Below, one piece after another: positions 8,590 to 17,582 of a stretch of DNA of 64,000 nucleotides (positions are counted from its first letter, which is position 1; every line of letters starts with the position of its first letter). This DNA is from an uncultured Lachnospiraceae bacterium (lineage in GTDB: Bacteria > Bacillota > Clostridia > Lachnospirales > Lachnospiraceae). The stretch covers positions 1 through 64,000 of the forward strand of contig CAJTRL010000012.1 of NCBI GenBank assembly GCA_910578715.1, given 5' to 3'. The translations under genes and the position numbers were made by a program. The notes beneath the pieces are model-generated. The model did no database searches. It had not been told where the DNA came from and saw only the letters and a program-made list of their open reading frames with translations.

Positions 8590-10635
8590 TTATTTGTCTG
8601 CCCTGGCAGAGCCGCGGTAAACCTCCAGCGTCTGCTCCACAACATCGTCCCAGTTATATTTACTGCAGATAAAGTCGCTGCTGTGTTTTTTATATTCTTC
8701 CACAGCCTCAGAGTTTTGCAGCAGATAGTCCAGTTTCGCGCGCAAATCCTTCACATTTCCTTTACGGAACGTCAGCGCCTTATCCTCCACGACTTCGGTA
8801 TTCTCGCAGATATCGCTGACCAGGCAGCAGTTTCCATAGCTCATGGCTTCCAGAAGGCTGATTGCCATGCCTTCCACATCGCTTGGAAGGACAAACGCAT
8901 AGGCGGAAGAATAAAGCTCCGCCAGAACCTGTCCCTGTACAAAATCAGTCAGGACAATCCGCTCGTCCTCCGCCGCCATGCGATGGATTTTATCCATATA
9001 ATCGGCCGCATGGCTGTTGCCCCCGGCGATGACCAGTTTTTTGTCCGTGTCAATTCCCTGAAATGCCTCAATCAGATAATGAAGCCCCTTTTCGGGAACG
9101 ATGCGCGCCAGAAAAAGAAAATAGCCGTTCTCCTCCAGGCCGAATTTTTCCTTAATCAGCTCTGCTTTCTGATATTCGGGCCGTTCGATTCCGTTAGGAA
9201 TAAAAACCGTATCCCGTCCATAGGTATCTTTAAAATACTGACGGACATTTTCCGAAAGAACGATGACCTCGTCCGCATATTTTGCCGCCATTTTCTCTCC
9301 GAATTTAATCACGCGGGAAGCGAAATTCCCCCACTTCGCTCTCTGCCAGTCCAGTCCGTGAATCGTCGCAACGACTCTTTTGCCAAACAGTTTCGGCAGC
9401 CAGAGCATGGCACACGGTCCTTCCGCATGATAGTGAATCACGTCATAGGGCTTTACGAGCGCACGGATGGTCGCAAAAAAGGAATAGACGATGGCATTCA
9501 GCTTACTGCTCCTGAAGGTCGGAACGATGAAAACCCGGACCCCCTGATAATACTTTCTGTCTCCCCGCCCATATTCCTCATCATATTTTTTCCCGGAAAC
9601 ATGGTGCCCATACCTGTTATAGGCGTCCACCTTATGACCTTTTGCCGCCATTCTGACGGCGAGCGCTTCCACGACGATTTCCACGCCGCCCTCCCTCGAA
9701 GGAATCCGCTTATGCCCAATCATAGCGATTCTCAGGGGCGCCGCTTTTTTGTTTTCGCTTTTCTTTCCGGCATGATTTGTTTGTTCTCCGGCACGGTTCG
9801 TTTGTCCTCCGGCACGGTTCGTTTGTTCTCCGGCACGGTTCGCGCGCTTTCCAACATCGGAACCGCTCTCCCGCTTTTTCTTCGCAAGCGCCATCGATTC
9901 CCGACAGGTATGGTACACAAATGCAAAATTTGTATTCAGATAACGCGGCAGCATCCGCCCGGGGTCCTGCATAATGCGGAACACCCATTCCAGACACAGC
10001 TTCTGCATCCATCCGGGCGCACGTTTTACGGTTCCCGCCATAAAGTCAAACGCGGCCCCGACGCCAATCATCAGGCCGTTTACCCTGTTTTTATGCTCAT
10101 ACATCCAGATTTCCTGTTTAGGAGCGCCGAGGGCGACCCAGATAAAATCCGGCTTCGCGGCATTAATGCGCTCCACAGCTTCCCTGTCTTCCTCTTCGCT
10201 CATCGGCCGGAAAGGCGGCGCATACATTCCCGCAATTTTCAGCCCGGGATAAGATTTCATCAGGACTTTTTTCAGTTCCTCCAGCGTCTGCCCGGAACTT
10301 CCGTAAAAATAATGGGAATAGCCTTTTTGTAACGACAAAGCCAGAATTTCCGGCATCAAATCCGGTCCCGGAACCCTTCCCGCGTCTTTATGCCCCCGTA
10401 TGCGGCTCACGATGGAAAGCGGCTGGCCGTCGGGCAGCGCCATTGCTCCGCCGTTCTGTATTTTCCGGTAAGATTCATCCCGGTATGCCATCACGGTAGT
10501 ATGCACGTTGGAAACACAGATGTAATTTCCTTTTAATGCTTCCAGATTTTCCGTAATGTACCGAATGGTTTTTTTCATCGTCGTAACATTAATATTTGTT
10601 TTTAATATTGTGCAGTATTGCAGGTCTTTGTTCAT
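8590..10635 (-). CDS. Bifunctional glycosyltransferase: GT26 (WecG/TagA/CpsF) fused to GT4
   Basis: 681 residues with two catalytic domains. Residues about 20-245 are a WecG/TagA/CpsF domain, with NVHTTVMAYRD, LPDGQPLS, RVPGPDLM and WVALGAPKQEIWM. The family transfers ManNAc, ManNAcA or similar to a lipid-linked sugar. Residues about 295-675 are a GT4 domain of the DUF1972-containing type, with GGVEIVVE and EGMAISLLEAM (E-x7-E). The linker holds heptapeptide repeats encoded by 21-base units. It starts at 10635, one base after the stop of the upstream Wzy-like gene, with GGAGG inside that gene's last codons, so translation is probably coupled. Two successive transfers by one polypeptide is inference. 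Confidence 0.93.
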   Translation of the reverse strand: MNKDLQYCTILKTNINVTTMKKTIRYITENLEALKGNYICVSNVHTTVMAYRDESYRKIQNGGAMALPDGQPLSIVSRIRGHKDAGRVPGPDLMPEILALSLQKGYSHYFYGSSGQTLEELKKVLMKSYPGLKIAGMYAPPFRPMSEEEDREAVERINAAKPDFIWVALGAPKQEIWMYEHKNRVNGLMIGVGAAFDFMAGTVKRAPGWMQKLCLEWVFRIMQDPGRMLPRYLNTNFAFVYHTCRESMALAKKKRESGSDVGKRANRAGEQTNRAGGQTNRAGEQTNHAGKKSENKKAAPLRIAMIGHKRIPSREGGVEIVVEALAVRMAAKGHKVDAYNRYGHHVSGKKYDEEYGRGDRKYYQGVRVFIVPTFRSSKLNAIVYSFFATIRALVKPYDVIHYHAEGPCAMLWLPKLFGKRVVATIHGLDWQRAKWGNFASRVIKFGEKMAAKYADEVIVLSENVRQYFKDTYGRDTVFIPNGIERPEYQKAELIKEKFGLEENGYFLFLARIVPEKGLHYLIEAFQGIDTDKKLVIAGGNSHAADYMDKIHRMAAEDERIVLTDFVQGQVLAELYSSAYAFVLPSDVEGMAISLLEAMSYGNCCLVSDICENTEVVEDKALTFRKGNVKDLRAKLDYLLQNSEAVEEYKKHSSDFICSKYNWDDVVEQTLEVYRGSARADK
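9769..9842. repeat. 21-bp tandem repeat in the GT26-GT4 linker
   Basis: Three full units (9769-9789, 9790-9810, 9811-9831) and a partial fourth (9832-9842). They encode heptapeptides such as NRAGEQT and NRAGGQT between the two transferase domains. Because each unit is 21 bases, changes in copy number keep the reading frame and only alter linker length. Confidence 0.9.
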
Positions 10636-10636
10636 A

Positions 10637-12229
10637 CTAATCCTCCGCGCCCCGTTTCCGGCCTTCCGTCCTCAAACTCCATAAAATGCAGGCCAGATAC
10701 CCCGCAAAACCGCCAATCAGCATACTTCCCACATAATATCTTGCGGTCTCCACTTTAACGGAATTTTCCTCTATTATCTGCATCCGCGTATCTGCATCCA
10801 CATAATTCATGATGCGATACCCGTCATACGCAGGGTCATCTGCGCTTTCCAAATATTCCCAGTTTTCAAACAGCCCGTCCGTATAGACCCGTGGAACAAC
10901 ATATCCTTCAGGCGCCCTGTACAAAACACCGCATAAAACCGCGCCAACGATTCCCCCGGCCAGAATCCCCGCAAAAATGCGTTTCTGACAAGATTTCCAA
11001 ATTTCCGCCAGGCGCTTCGGCATCCTGGCAAACAGCAGAACAAAGGACGGAAGCGGCACATCTATTTCCCGTCGTGCCGACGGCAGAAGACCGTATTCTC
11101 TTTCTTCATTTTTCCGCCCATACAGCAGTTCCCCCAGAAACAGCAGCGTAATATTCTTAAATGATGTATTAAATAACAGCTGTTCTGTAAATCCAGCCGT
11201 CAAAAAGCAGACTACGATTACAACCTCCCTCGTTTTCTGCTTCCGGCATTCGTCCTCCACCAGAACAAAATACGCCGCCATCAGCAGAAAAAAAGGAATG
11301 AGCCCATAATTAACAAAACTCCAGATATAAGAACTGTCAATGGAACCGGAAGGCATTTTCTGTAATGCAGTCTGTGTTCCAAAAAGACTCAGATACTCCG
11401 GCTGCATATACTGACTGGCAAGCGCAATGCGCGTATTCACCACGGCGTTTAATTTTTCCAGCCAGGCTGCAGTCTGCTGCGCCGCAGTCTGTCTCGCATA
11501 AAGCATGGGCAGCAGGAAAGAAAAAAACATACAGAACGGAAGCACCAGACTGACTGCCGCTTTTTCCCACAGACAGAATTTAGGCCGAAAACAGACATAC
11601 AGTTCTCCCACAAGAAGAAGCGTCGTAATACCGAACCCGGTAAAGCTGATGGAATAAAAAAAGACAAGGAAATTGCCAAACATTAATATCATAAAATGCT
11701 TCAGACAATATCGTTCCCCTATCTCATATATCATATAAACGCAGAGCGCAAAATATGTGATGTGTAAAATATTCGGATGCGTAAATCCAAGACTCCACCG
11801 GAAAATATGTCCGAGACTCAGCTTCTGAACAACCCGGTATATCGTATGCTCCAGACGGAAAAAAGAAAAAATGCTCAGTACTACGGCGCAAAACGACCAT
11901 AACCACAGCCCCGTCCGCATTACTTTTTTCAAAGAAATATTCTTCATTCCCAGAATCATGAACATGATAAAAAAGATTCCCTTTTCACGGGACTGATAAT
12001 ATACGACTGCCGTCAGTAAAAGCAGCGCCGCCACCATCACCCACTGCCGTTTTGTATACGGGGTCAGCAGAATTTTACACAGCCCGCAGAACAAACCCGG
12101 AACGACCAGCAGCAGAAACAGTTTCTGCCCGTCGTAAAACCCAAATCCCTTCGCTATGGACAACAGAAAGAAAAATCCAAAAAACAGGATTTCCTCCAGC
12201 GGTATCTTTTTCATTGTTTTTACGTTCAT
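10637..12229 (-). CDS. Wzy-like polysaccharide polymerase / O-antigen ligase-like membrane protein
   Basis: 530 residues with about ten hydrophobic segments. The N-terminal 380 residues look like the Wzy or O-antigen-ligase superfamily: many helices and a long outer loop. No conserved motif fixes the exact function. The last 120 residues are unusual: two further membrane segments flank a polar outer domain of about 75 residues, a layout that recalls Wzz-type chain-length proteins though without a recognisable motif. It would polymerise repeat units at the outer face. A second Wzy-like protein is at 24108. The start at 12229 lies three bases after the fucosyltransferase stop. Confidence 0.8.
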   Translation of the reverse strand: MNVKTMKKIPLEEILFFGFFFLLSIAKGFGFYDGQKLFLLLVVPGLFCGLCKILLTPYTKRQWVMVAALLLLTAVVYYQSREKGIFFIMFMILGMKNISLKKVMRTGLWLWSFCAVVLSIFSFFRLEHTIYRVVQKLSLGHIFRWSLGFTHPNILHITYFALCVYMIYEIGERYCLKHFMILMFGNFLVFFYSISFTGFGITTLLLVGELYVCFRPKFCLWEKAAVSLVLPFCMFFSFLLPMLYARQTAAQQTAAWLEKLNAVVNTRIALASQYMQPEYLSLFGTQTALQKMPSGSIDSSYIWSFVNYGLIPFFLLMAAYFVLVEDECRKQKTREVVIVVCFLTAGFTEQLLFNTSFKNITLLFLGELLYGRKNEEREYGLLPSARREIDVPLPSFVLLFARMPKRLAEIWKSCQKRIFAGILAGGIVGAVLCGVLYRAPEGYVVPRVYTDGLFENWEYLESADDPAYDGYRIMNYVDADTRMQIIEENSVKVETARYYVGSMLIGGFAGYLACILWSLRTEGRKRGAED

Positions 12230-12232
12230 GTT

Positions 12233-13255
12233 TTATAGTACCTTTCCCTGCGGCGTAACCAGCGTCCAGCCGGACCAGAGAGCTTTCATCTGTTCCGGAA
12301 TGCAGATTTGTGTATTTTTATGAATGGAAGGCCGTATCATCACCTTCGATTCATTTGGATTGAGCCTCGCCCCCCAGAAACTAAATGTACTGTTGGCGCA
12401 GATATTGTGTTTACAGCAGCTCATCAGCATCATGTCATAAATACTGTTTCTGCCGTGGTTCCAGTCTATTATCTCACAGGCATCCTCCCGATAATTCTCC
12501 CGCACATAAGGAATATCGTCGGAAAAAAAGAAAAAGCCGGCCTGTGGATATTGTTCTCTCATATATGCAATGGCGGCCTCATAATAATCCTTCGTGCTGA
12601 TTCCGCCGAAAATCGGCCGATTCGCCGCGTCCAGATAGTCGCCTCTGCGGATATGCACACTGACGGATTCCGTCTCCCGCATCTTCCGCATTATCTCTGC
12701 GTTCCGGGCGGATATATCCGCATTCTGGCCGGAACGCTCCGTGTTTTGACCGGAAACTTTCCCGTGCCCGTCTCCCGGAAAATCGGCCCCGGACACCGGA
12801 GCCGGTTCGCCGGGTAAAGTATTTTCTCTCGGAAAAGATATCTCCCGGCGCAGCTTCTCCAAGATATCCGCATAATATTTCTCACAGGCCCAGTAACCTG
12901 CCAGATATTTATTTTCAAATTGAAATATCTGTTCGTGGTACATATCGCTTTCCAGAAAACAAGGGTCGGACGCGGGCATCAGCTTCCTTTTGAGCTTCGC
13001 CGCGGGTTTTTCCTTCTCCTCCCAAAGCCTTCCGAGCACATTTCTTATCTCTTCCGGCGACGCCGCCCGGTAGGAAATGCCGTTCAGGTAATTTAATTCC
13101 AGTTCCCGTTCCGCCAGCACCGATGCCTGGGTTTCGGCATTCTGAAACCAGGAAATATCCAGCCGGACTTCTTTTCCCATGCTTTCCAGTTTTTTATATA
13201 ATGCGTACTGCTGCAGCTGGTTGCCCAGCCCGCCCATAACTCTGATAATATTCAT
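12233..13255 (-). CDS. Alpha-1,2-fucosyltransferase family (GT11)
   Basis: 340 residues. GGLGNQLQQYA near the N-terminus and HIRRGDYL in the second half are the hallmark motifs of GT11; H-x-R-R-x-D binds GDP-fucose. The C-terminal NSTFSFWGARLN also fits. A hydrophilic stretch of about 45 residues (DNA about 12700-12830), rich in Gly, Asn and Ser and partly repetitive (SGQNTERSGQNAD), interrupts the middle. The gene starts at 13255 behind AGGGGGGC. A second GT11 is at 31807 and a divergent one at 28796. No GDP-fucose synthesis genes are in the window, so the donor must come from elsewhere. Confidence 0.93.
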   Translation of the reverse strand: MNIIRVMGGLGNQLQQYALYKKLESMGKEVRLDISWFQNAETQASVLAERELELNYLNGISYRAASPEEIRNVLGRLWEEKEKPAAKLKRKLMPASDPCFLESDMYHEQIFQFENKYLAGYWACEKYYADILEKLRREISFPRENTLPGEPAPVSGADFPGDGHGKVSGQNTERSGQNADISARNAEIMRKMRETESVSVHIRRGDYLDAANRPIFGGISTKDYYEAAIAYMREQYPQAGFFFFSDDIPYVRENYREDACEIIDWNHGRNSIYDMMLMSCCKHNICANSTFSFWGARLNPNESKVMIRPSIHKNTQICIPEQMKALWSGWTLVTPQGKVL

Positions 13256-13314
13256 ATGCCCCCCTGCTTTTGCTTTTCTCCATTCCTTCAGGATTTTTTA
13301 ATCACGCACACTGC

Positions 13315-14829
13315 TTATTTTCTCCGAAGTCGGTATGTTCTTATTCGATTTGCACCAAATGCCTCTATATCCTCCATCTCGGAAAGTAACACTCTTGTTC
13401 TTGCTACACTCAGATTTAGGATTTCGGCAATATCGCTTGTTTTCGCCGTTTCATGTTCTTGTAAGTACATGCGGATTTTTTGCATATGGGCGGCTGTCTT
13501 ATTCAATTGTTTCACTTGCCTGTTCTTTATCAACTGATTTTTATCGCTTGTCTTTATCGCTTGTTTTTTATCGCTTGTTTTTATCGCTTGTTTCTCTGTA
13601 AATTTTAATGTCAGAGAAGTTCTATCCGGGTCAAAGTTTTCTTCAATGATAGGTTCCTCCCATCCCTCATCTTCCCATACATTGAAAATATTAGGCACTC
13701 CGCTGCCTGCATGCTCCCCTATATCAATCATATTAAACATTTTCATCAGACTCTTATTCCGGGGGTCAGATTTTCCACCCCGCAGCATCTGCTCCCTGCC
13801 TATCCTGATATATCCGGGATTCTCCAAAATCAGCGTATCACCATCCTTAATTATAATAATGCCATATTTTCCATGAAAATCCGCATTGATAATACAGTTT
13901 GCCAATGCCTCCCTTAATGCCCTGTGTACAGGTGTATCATCAACCCGGAAACCGTCCTGCATTTTAAAAGGAACCTTAATATCCCTGATAATCTTATTAT
14001 ATATACGAAAATAAAAATCAAACAAATTCCCTGACCATTCACCTGAAGAAGACTGCAACCGGTCAGTCCATCGGATTACAGTGTCCGGATTCTCCCGATA
14101 GTCTAAAAAATAATCCGGAAAATATCTCACAATATCATATTCATTTCCAAACATCAGCATCCCTGCCGCAGTAGGGTGCAACTTCTTATCCGCTTTAGAA
14201 ACCCCCGCCGCGCCTATAACCCGAAGATACTCATTATCATCCAGCCTTTCAAATGGATGCCCAGGTTTAAAAGATTTGTGGCTGTTGCGATACCCACGGA
14301 TAGAATCCATATTCAAATCTTCAAGACAGGCTTCATCAAGCACCTCCATATCCATCGTTTCCTCAGCCTGGTCCCTTAGCATTGTTTTAACCTGTAATCT
14401 TGTACAGTGATAATCCCCTTCCCAATTTCTGCGAAAAGTTCCCCCAAACAAATCATCGTTAATATATATGGGTTTTTGCTCACGCTTTGCTATTGGCACA
14501 TATATTACCATGATTACATCATCTGTATTATTCATTGAGTATGTTTCAATATCATCATCTTTTAAAAGATTTAAGCTCACCTTTTTACGGTTGTTTATGG
14601 TATTCCAGAAATCCTTTTTCAATTTTGCAGCATCTTTCAACCCTGTTGTATACCAGCTGCCATCTTCATTCTCTTTTACGCCTAAAATAATAACGCCTCC
14701 GTAACAGTTTGCAAAAGAAGAATAAGTATCCCATAAACTATTAGGCAGCCCGCTCTCTGCTTTCTTTACTTCCCTACGGTTATCTTCTTTGTAAGAATCG
14801 AATTTCGCCAAGTCAAATAATTCTCTCAT
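13315..14829 (-). CDS. AlbA_2 (Schlafen-like) domain protein with ATPase-like module and C-terminal winged helix; putative regulator
   Basis: 504 residues. The N-terminus (about 1-130) has the AlbA_2 signature, with EVKKAESGLPNSLWDTYSSF and GGVIILGVKE. The middle contains ALREALANCIINADFHG, typical of the GHKL-like ATPase region in this family. Residues about 450-500 form a helix-turn-helix. The family is usually annotated as an ATP-binding or RecG-related transcriptional regulator. It is clearly AT-richer than its neighbours: at 14521-14580 only 15 of 60 bases are G or C. The linker before the HTH is made of 13-14-base repeats. Start at 14829 behind AAGGAG. Probably acquired separately from the glycan genes. 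Confidence 0.85.
   Translation of the reverse strand: MRELFDLAKFDSYKEDNRREVKKAESGLPNSLWDTYSSFANCYGGVIILGVKENEDGSWYTTGLKDAAKLKKDFWNTINNRKKVSLNLLKDDDIETYSMNNTDDVIMVIYVPIAKREQKPIYINDDLFGGTFRRNWEGDYHCTRLQVKTMLRDQAEETMDMEVLDEACLEDLNMDSIRGYRNSHKSFKPGHPFERLDDNEYLRVIGAAGVSKADKKLHPTAAGMLMFGNEYDIVRYFPDYFLDYRENPDTVIRWTDRLQSSSGEWSGNLFDFYFRIYNKIIRDIKVPFKMQDGFRVDDTPVHRALREALANCIINADFHGKYGIIIIKDGDTLILENPGYIRIGREQMLRGGKSDPRNKSLMKMFNMIDIGEHAGSGVPNIFNVWEDEGWEEPIIEENFDPDRTSLTLKFTEKQAIKTSDKKQAIKTSDKNQLIKNRQVKQLNKTAAHMQKIRMYLQEHETAKTSDIAEILNLSVARTRVLLSEMEDIEAFGANRIRTYRLRRK
13543..13595. repeat. 13/14-bp tandem repeat inside the AlbA_2 regulator gene
   Basis: Units beginning ATCGCTTGT start at 13543, 13556, 13570 and 13583, with lengths 13, 14 and 13. 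The 13+14 pair gives an in-frame 27-base period (KQAIKTSDK repeated). Loss or gain of one unit, or of one T in the T5-T6 runs, would shift the frame and remove the winged-helix domain. Confidence 0.85.
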
Positions 14830-14923
14830 TCTTGCTTCTCCTTACGCAAGACAATCAATTTTGTTTACCTCCCGGCATTCTCAACAGCTCTACAAACGCT
14901 CAGACTCTTCTTCCGTCCTTCCC

Positions 14924-16024
14924 CTATATCTCCAGCATCAGCATCACCCCAAGCGCCCAGGGATAAGCGCCGTAATTCTGCGGGTACTGGGCAAAGCCCT
15001 CGCATTCGCCCAGACAGTCGTATACCCGCCCGTTCTTGACCGATTTGCGCAGTGCATGAAGCCCCTTGTCCAGCACAATCTGATAAGCCTCTCCCTGGAG
15101 CATCCTCGTCCGGATGCCTTCCTGTAAGGCAAGGCATATCATGGCGGTAGCGGAAGTGTCCGCCGGACCTTCCATTGCCTGAAGCTGCCAGGAAAAATAG
15201 CCGTCTTTGCGCTGCCATGCGATGACCACATCTATCAGACGACAGAAGGATTCCTGTAACCTGTCCAGCCCGTAAACGGCCGTCATACATTTCGTCATGC
15301 CCCGCAAAAGCCAGCCGACCGCCCTTCCCCATCCGATGATGCCGTATTTCATGCCGGATTCCACTTCATAGCCATGATAAGGGAGTTCCGTCGTCGTATC
15401 GATGCCGTAGGCCAGAAAATTCGCAATCTGCACCACCGCAAGCTCCATGCCTTCATCTTTCCCGTAGACTCTTCCGTATTCATACAGAAAAGGACAGGAG
15501 ATGCCTATCGTGTCCACATAAACATGTCCGTTCTGCTGGGAGGCGCGGTACGGGAAGCTGCCCGTCGCGTCCGTTGGATAAGAAAAGGCATACTCCGCCA
15601 GTTTATCCACGGCTTTCTTGTATTTGAACACATTTTTTCCCCGAATCATGCCGTTCGCCTTGTGGTCGTTCTGATATTCCTCCAGAATCGCAAGAAACAC
15701 TTCCCCGGAAAGCAAATCGTCCAGATAGGAAACCGGACATTTCTTTTTTTCCCACCTTGCAAAATAAGCCGAAAGCGCTGCTTCGATTCTGTCCACCATC
15801 ATCCGCTCGTCTTCCTTTTCGCTGTTCAGCATTTTTTTTCTGCAGTGCCACAGACCGGCCGCAAGAAGCCCCGTCGGCCAGAAAATCAGGTCATTCGCCG
15901 CAATCTGGTGTCCGAGCACATTTTTTTTGATAAACCTTTTTATTTTTGTCCGAAAATCCCACCGGCCATAAGTAAGCAGTTCCTCACAGGCCGTACCAAT
16001 CAGTTCCATCTTCATTGTATCCAT
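14924..16024 (-). CDS. GH88/GH105-like (alpha/alpha)6 protein, unsaturated uronyl hydrolase family
   Basis: 366 residues from the ATG at 16024, which lies behind AGAGGA overlapping the upstream stop. YVDTIGISCPFL matches the region of the catalytic Asp in GH88/GH105 enzymes, and GWGRAVGWLLRGM matches their W-x-R-G-x-G-W stretch. The family removes 4,5-unsaturated uronic acids left by polysaccharide lyases. No signal peptide is visible, so it would be cytoplasmic. In a biosynthetic locus this is unexpected: it may recycle or edit uronic-acid glycan, or the fold may serve another role. Family assignment is from motif similarity and fairly sure; the substrate is not. Confidence 0.8.
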   Translation of the reverse strand: MDTMKMELIGTACEELLTYGRWDFRTKIKRFIKKNVLGHQIAANDLIFWPTGLLAAGLWHCRKKMLNSEKEDERMMVDRIEAALSAYFARWEKKKCPVSYLDDLLSGEVFLAILEEYQNDHKANGMIRGKNVFKYKKAVDKLAEYAFSYPTDATGSFPYRASQQNGHVYVDTIGISCPFLYEYGRVYGKDEGMELAVVQIANFLAYGIDTTTELPYHGYEVESGMKYGIIGWGRAVGWLLRGMTKCMTAVYGLDRLQESFCRLIDVVIAWQRKDGYFSWQLQAMEGPADTSATAMICLALQEGIRTRMLQGEAYQIVLDKGLHALRKSVKNGRVYDCLGECEGFAQYPQNYGAYPWALGVMLMLEI

Positions 16025-16034
16025 CGTTTTTCCT

Positions 16035-17573
16035 CTATCCGTTCTTTCTCCTGAACTTTCGTCCAAGTACCGATAACAGGTACGCAAACTCTTCCGTTCT
16101 GCGGAAGAAACATATAAAAACCAGGTTGTATACGAGCGTGATGATTCCCGCCATCAGGAGAAAGGTAAAGATGTTCACCTGAACAAGCAGGAATTTTTTA
16201 ACAGGTATCAATACCAAAAGAATCCCCAGAATCGTGCAAATATATTTCAGGGAATCTTTAAAATATTCCCACGCACTTCTTGCAAAACAGTCCCGGTAGA
16301 TAATCACGGGCCGGACGAGATTCGCCATGACGCCGGAAATCACCGTCCCGATATAAACACCGGCAAGCCCGATATATTTCGCCCCGATGACGGAAATAAT
16401 CAGGTTGACGCCTCCCTGAATAATTGAGAGATATCTGTCCTGCTCAAAAACACCGGCGGCAATTTTATAATTTAACAGAACGACTCTGCCGCCCTTAAAA
16501 TAGAAGTCGATTAAAATCAGGCTCAATACCGCCTGTCCGAGTTTCCAGCTCTCATCCAGCCATAGTCCGGCGATAAGGGGTGTCAGCAGCAGCCAGAATC
16601 CGACCGCCGCAAATCCATAGAGCCAGCAGGCAAAAAAACGGTATACTTTAAAAATACTGTATTGTTTTTCCTTCGATTCCGTCGCGACGAGATTGCCGAG
16701 TCCTGAAATGACGGAATTAAAAATCAGGTTGATAAAATTGGCGCCGTAAGTAATGACATAATTATAGTTTCCAACAAATCCGACCGAGGCGACGTCGATA
16801 AAATAAGTGATGATGATGCTGTCCGTCTGTAACCTTGCCACATCTCCTATTTTATGGAACATCAGCGCCTTGCTCTTCGTAACGACGACGTCCGTCTCCT
16901 CTTTCGTCAGCTTCTCCACTTTCCGCTCCCGCAGATAAGGATAGAGTCTGTTCAGATAGATGCTGACCGCAATTTTCTGGAGCAGTTCAATGACCGCATG
17001 GGTCAATAGATATAAGAAAAAACTTTTCGTAAGGTTCAGGACAATAATCTGGAAACAGACCGTAACAATCTTGGTAATCGTTGTGATATTAGTCTGAATA
17101 TAATCCTTTTGCTCCGCATTGACAAGACTATATTTGTAGGCCACAAAGTAGGTGCTGACCGTATTAAAAAGGAAAATCAGGTAATAAATCACCAGTTCCC
17201 TGACCGCGATGCCGCTTCTGCTCTCGGCTTTGATAAGCAGGGGCAGAAAAGGCGTTACCGCAAGCCCTATTATGGCAATGACGCCCGCTATCGTCAGATA
17301 CGCCTTTTTATAAAGACGCATATAGGACTTGATTTTCTCATAATCCCGGTTGGCAACCGGCTTATACAGGCTGTAATTTAACGCCGTTCCGACGCCCAGT
17401 TCCGCTAAGGATAACACGCTCAGGATATCCGCATACAGGGTATTCACGCCGAGCAGCGTCTCACCAAGCACCCTGATAAAGACATCTCTCTGCCAGAATC
17501 CCAGTATCAGAATCATGAAATTGCTGATATAGCCGAAGAAAATATTCTTCGCCGCCTTCTGCACTCTGCCCAT
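16035..17573 (-). CDS. Wzx-like oligosaccharide flippase
   Basis: 512 residues with 12 to 14 hydrophobic segments and few long loops, the layout of the polysaccharide-synthesis branch of the MOP superfamily. The N-terminus NIFFGYISNFMILILGFWQ and the segment LGVNTLYADILSVLSLAELG are typical. It would flip undecaprenyl-diphosphate-linked repeat units from the cytoplasmic to the outer leaflet. It is the only Wzx in the window, alongside two ABC flippases. The gene follows the GT2 stop by nine bases with only a weak ribosome site, and is nine bases ahead of the GH88/105-like gene. Confidence 0.93.
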   Translation of the reverse strand: MGRVQKAAKNIFFGYISNFMILILGFWQRDVFIRVLGETLLGVNTLYADILSVLSLAELGVGTALNYSLYKPVANRDYEKIKSYMRLYKKAYLTIAGVIAIIGLAVTPFLPLLIKAESRSGIAVRELVIYYLIFLFNTVSTYFVAYKYSLVNAEQKDYIQTNITTITKIVTVCFQIIVLNLTKSFFLYLLTHAVIELLQKIAVSIYLNRLYPYLRERKVEKLTKEETDVVVTKSKALMFHKIGDVARLQTDSIIITYFIDVASVGFVGNYNYVITYGANFINLIFNSVISGLGNLVATESKEKQYSIFKVYRFFACWLYGFAAVGFWLLLTPLIAGLWLDESWKLGQAVLSLILIDFYFKGGRVVLLNYKIAAGVFEQDRYLSIIQGGVNLIISVIGAKYIGLAGVYIGTVISGVMANLVRPVIIYRDCFARSAWEYFKDSLKYICTILGILLVLIPVKKFLLVQVNIFTFLLMAGIITLVYNLVFICFFRRTEEFAYLLSVLGRKFRRKNG

Positions 17574-17582
17574 TTTATTCTT

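Noticed and set aside
8565..8645. Longer start of the GT4 gene (27 extra codons)
   Set aside because: The extension overlaps the upstream gene and lacks a ribosome site, while ATG 8564 has a good one and begins the conserved fold.
9769..9842. Possible CRISPR array
   Set aside because: The 21-base units are directly adjacent without spacers and lie in frame inside a coding region.
8542..10332. 596-codon open frame on the plus strand
   Set aside because: It lies opposite the GT26-GT4 fusion, has no recognisable domain, and its composition mirrors the codon bias of the real gene. Many similar plus-strand frames (for example 2263-3243, 32908-34119) are rejected for the same reason.
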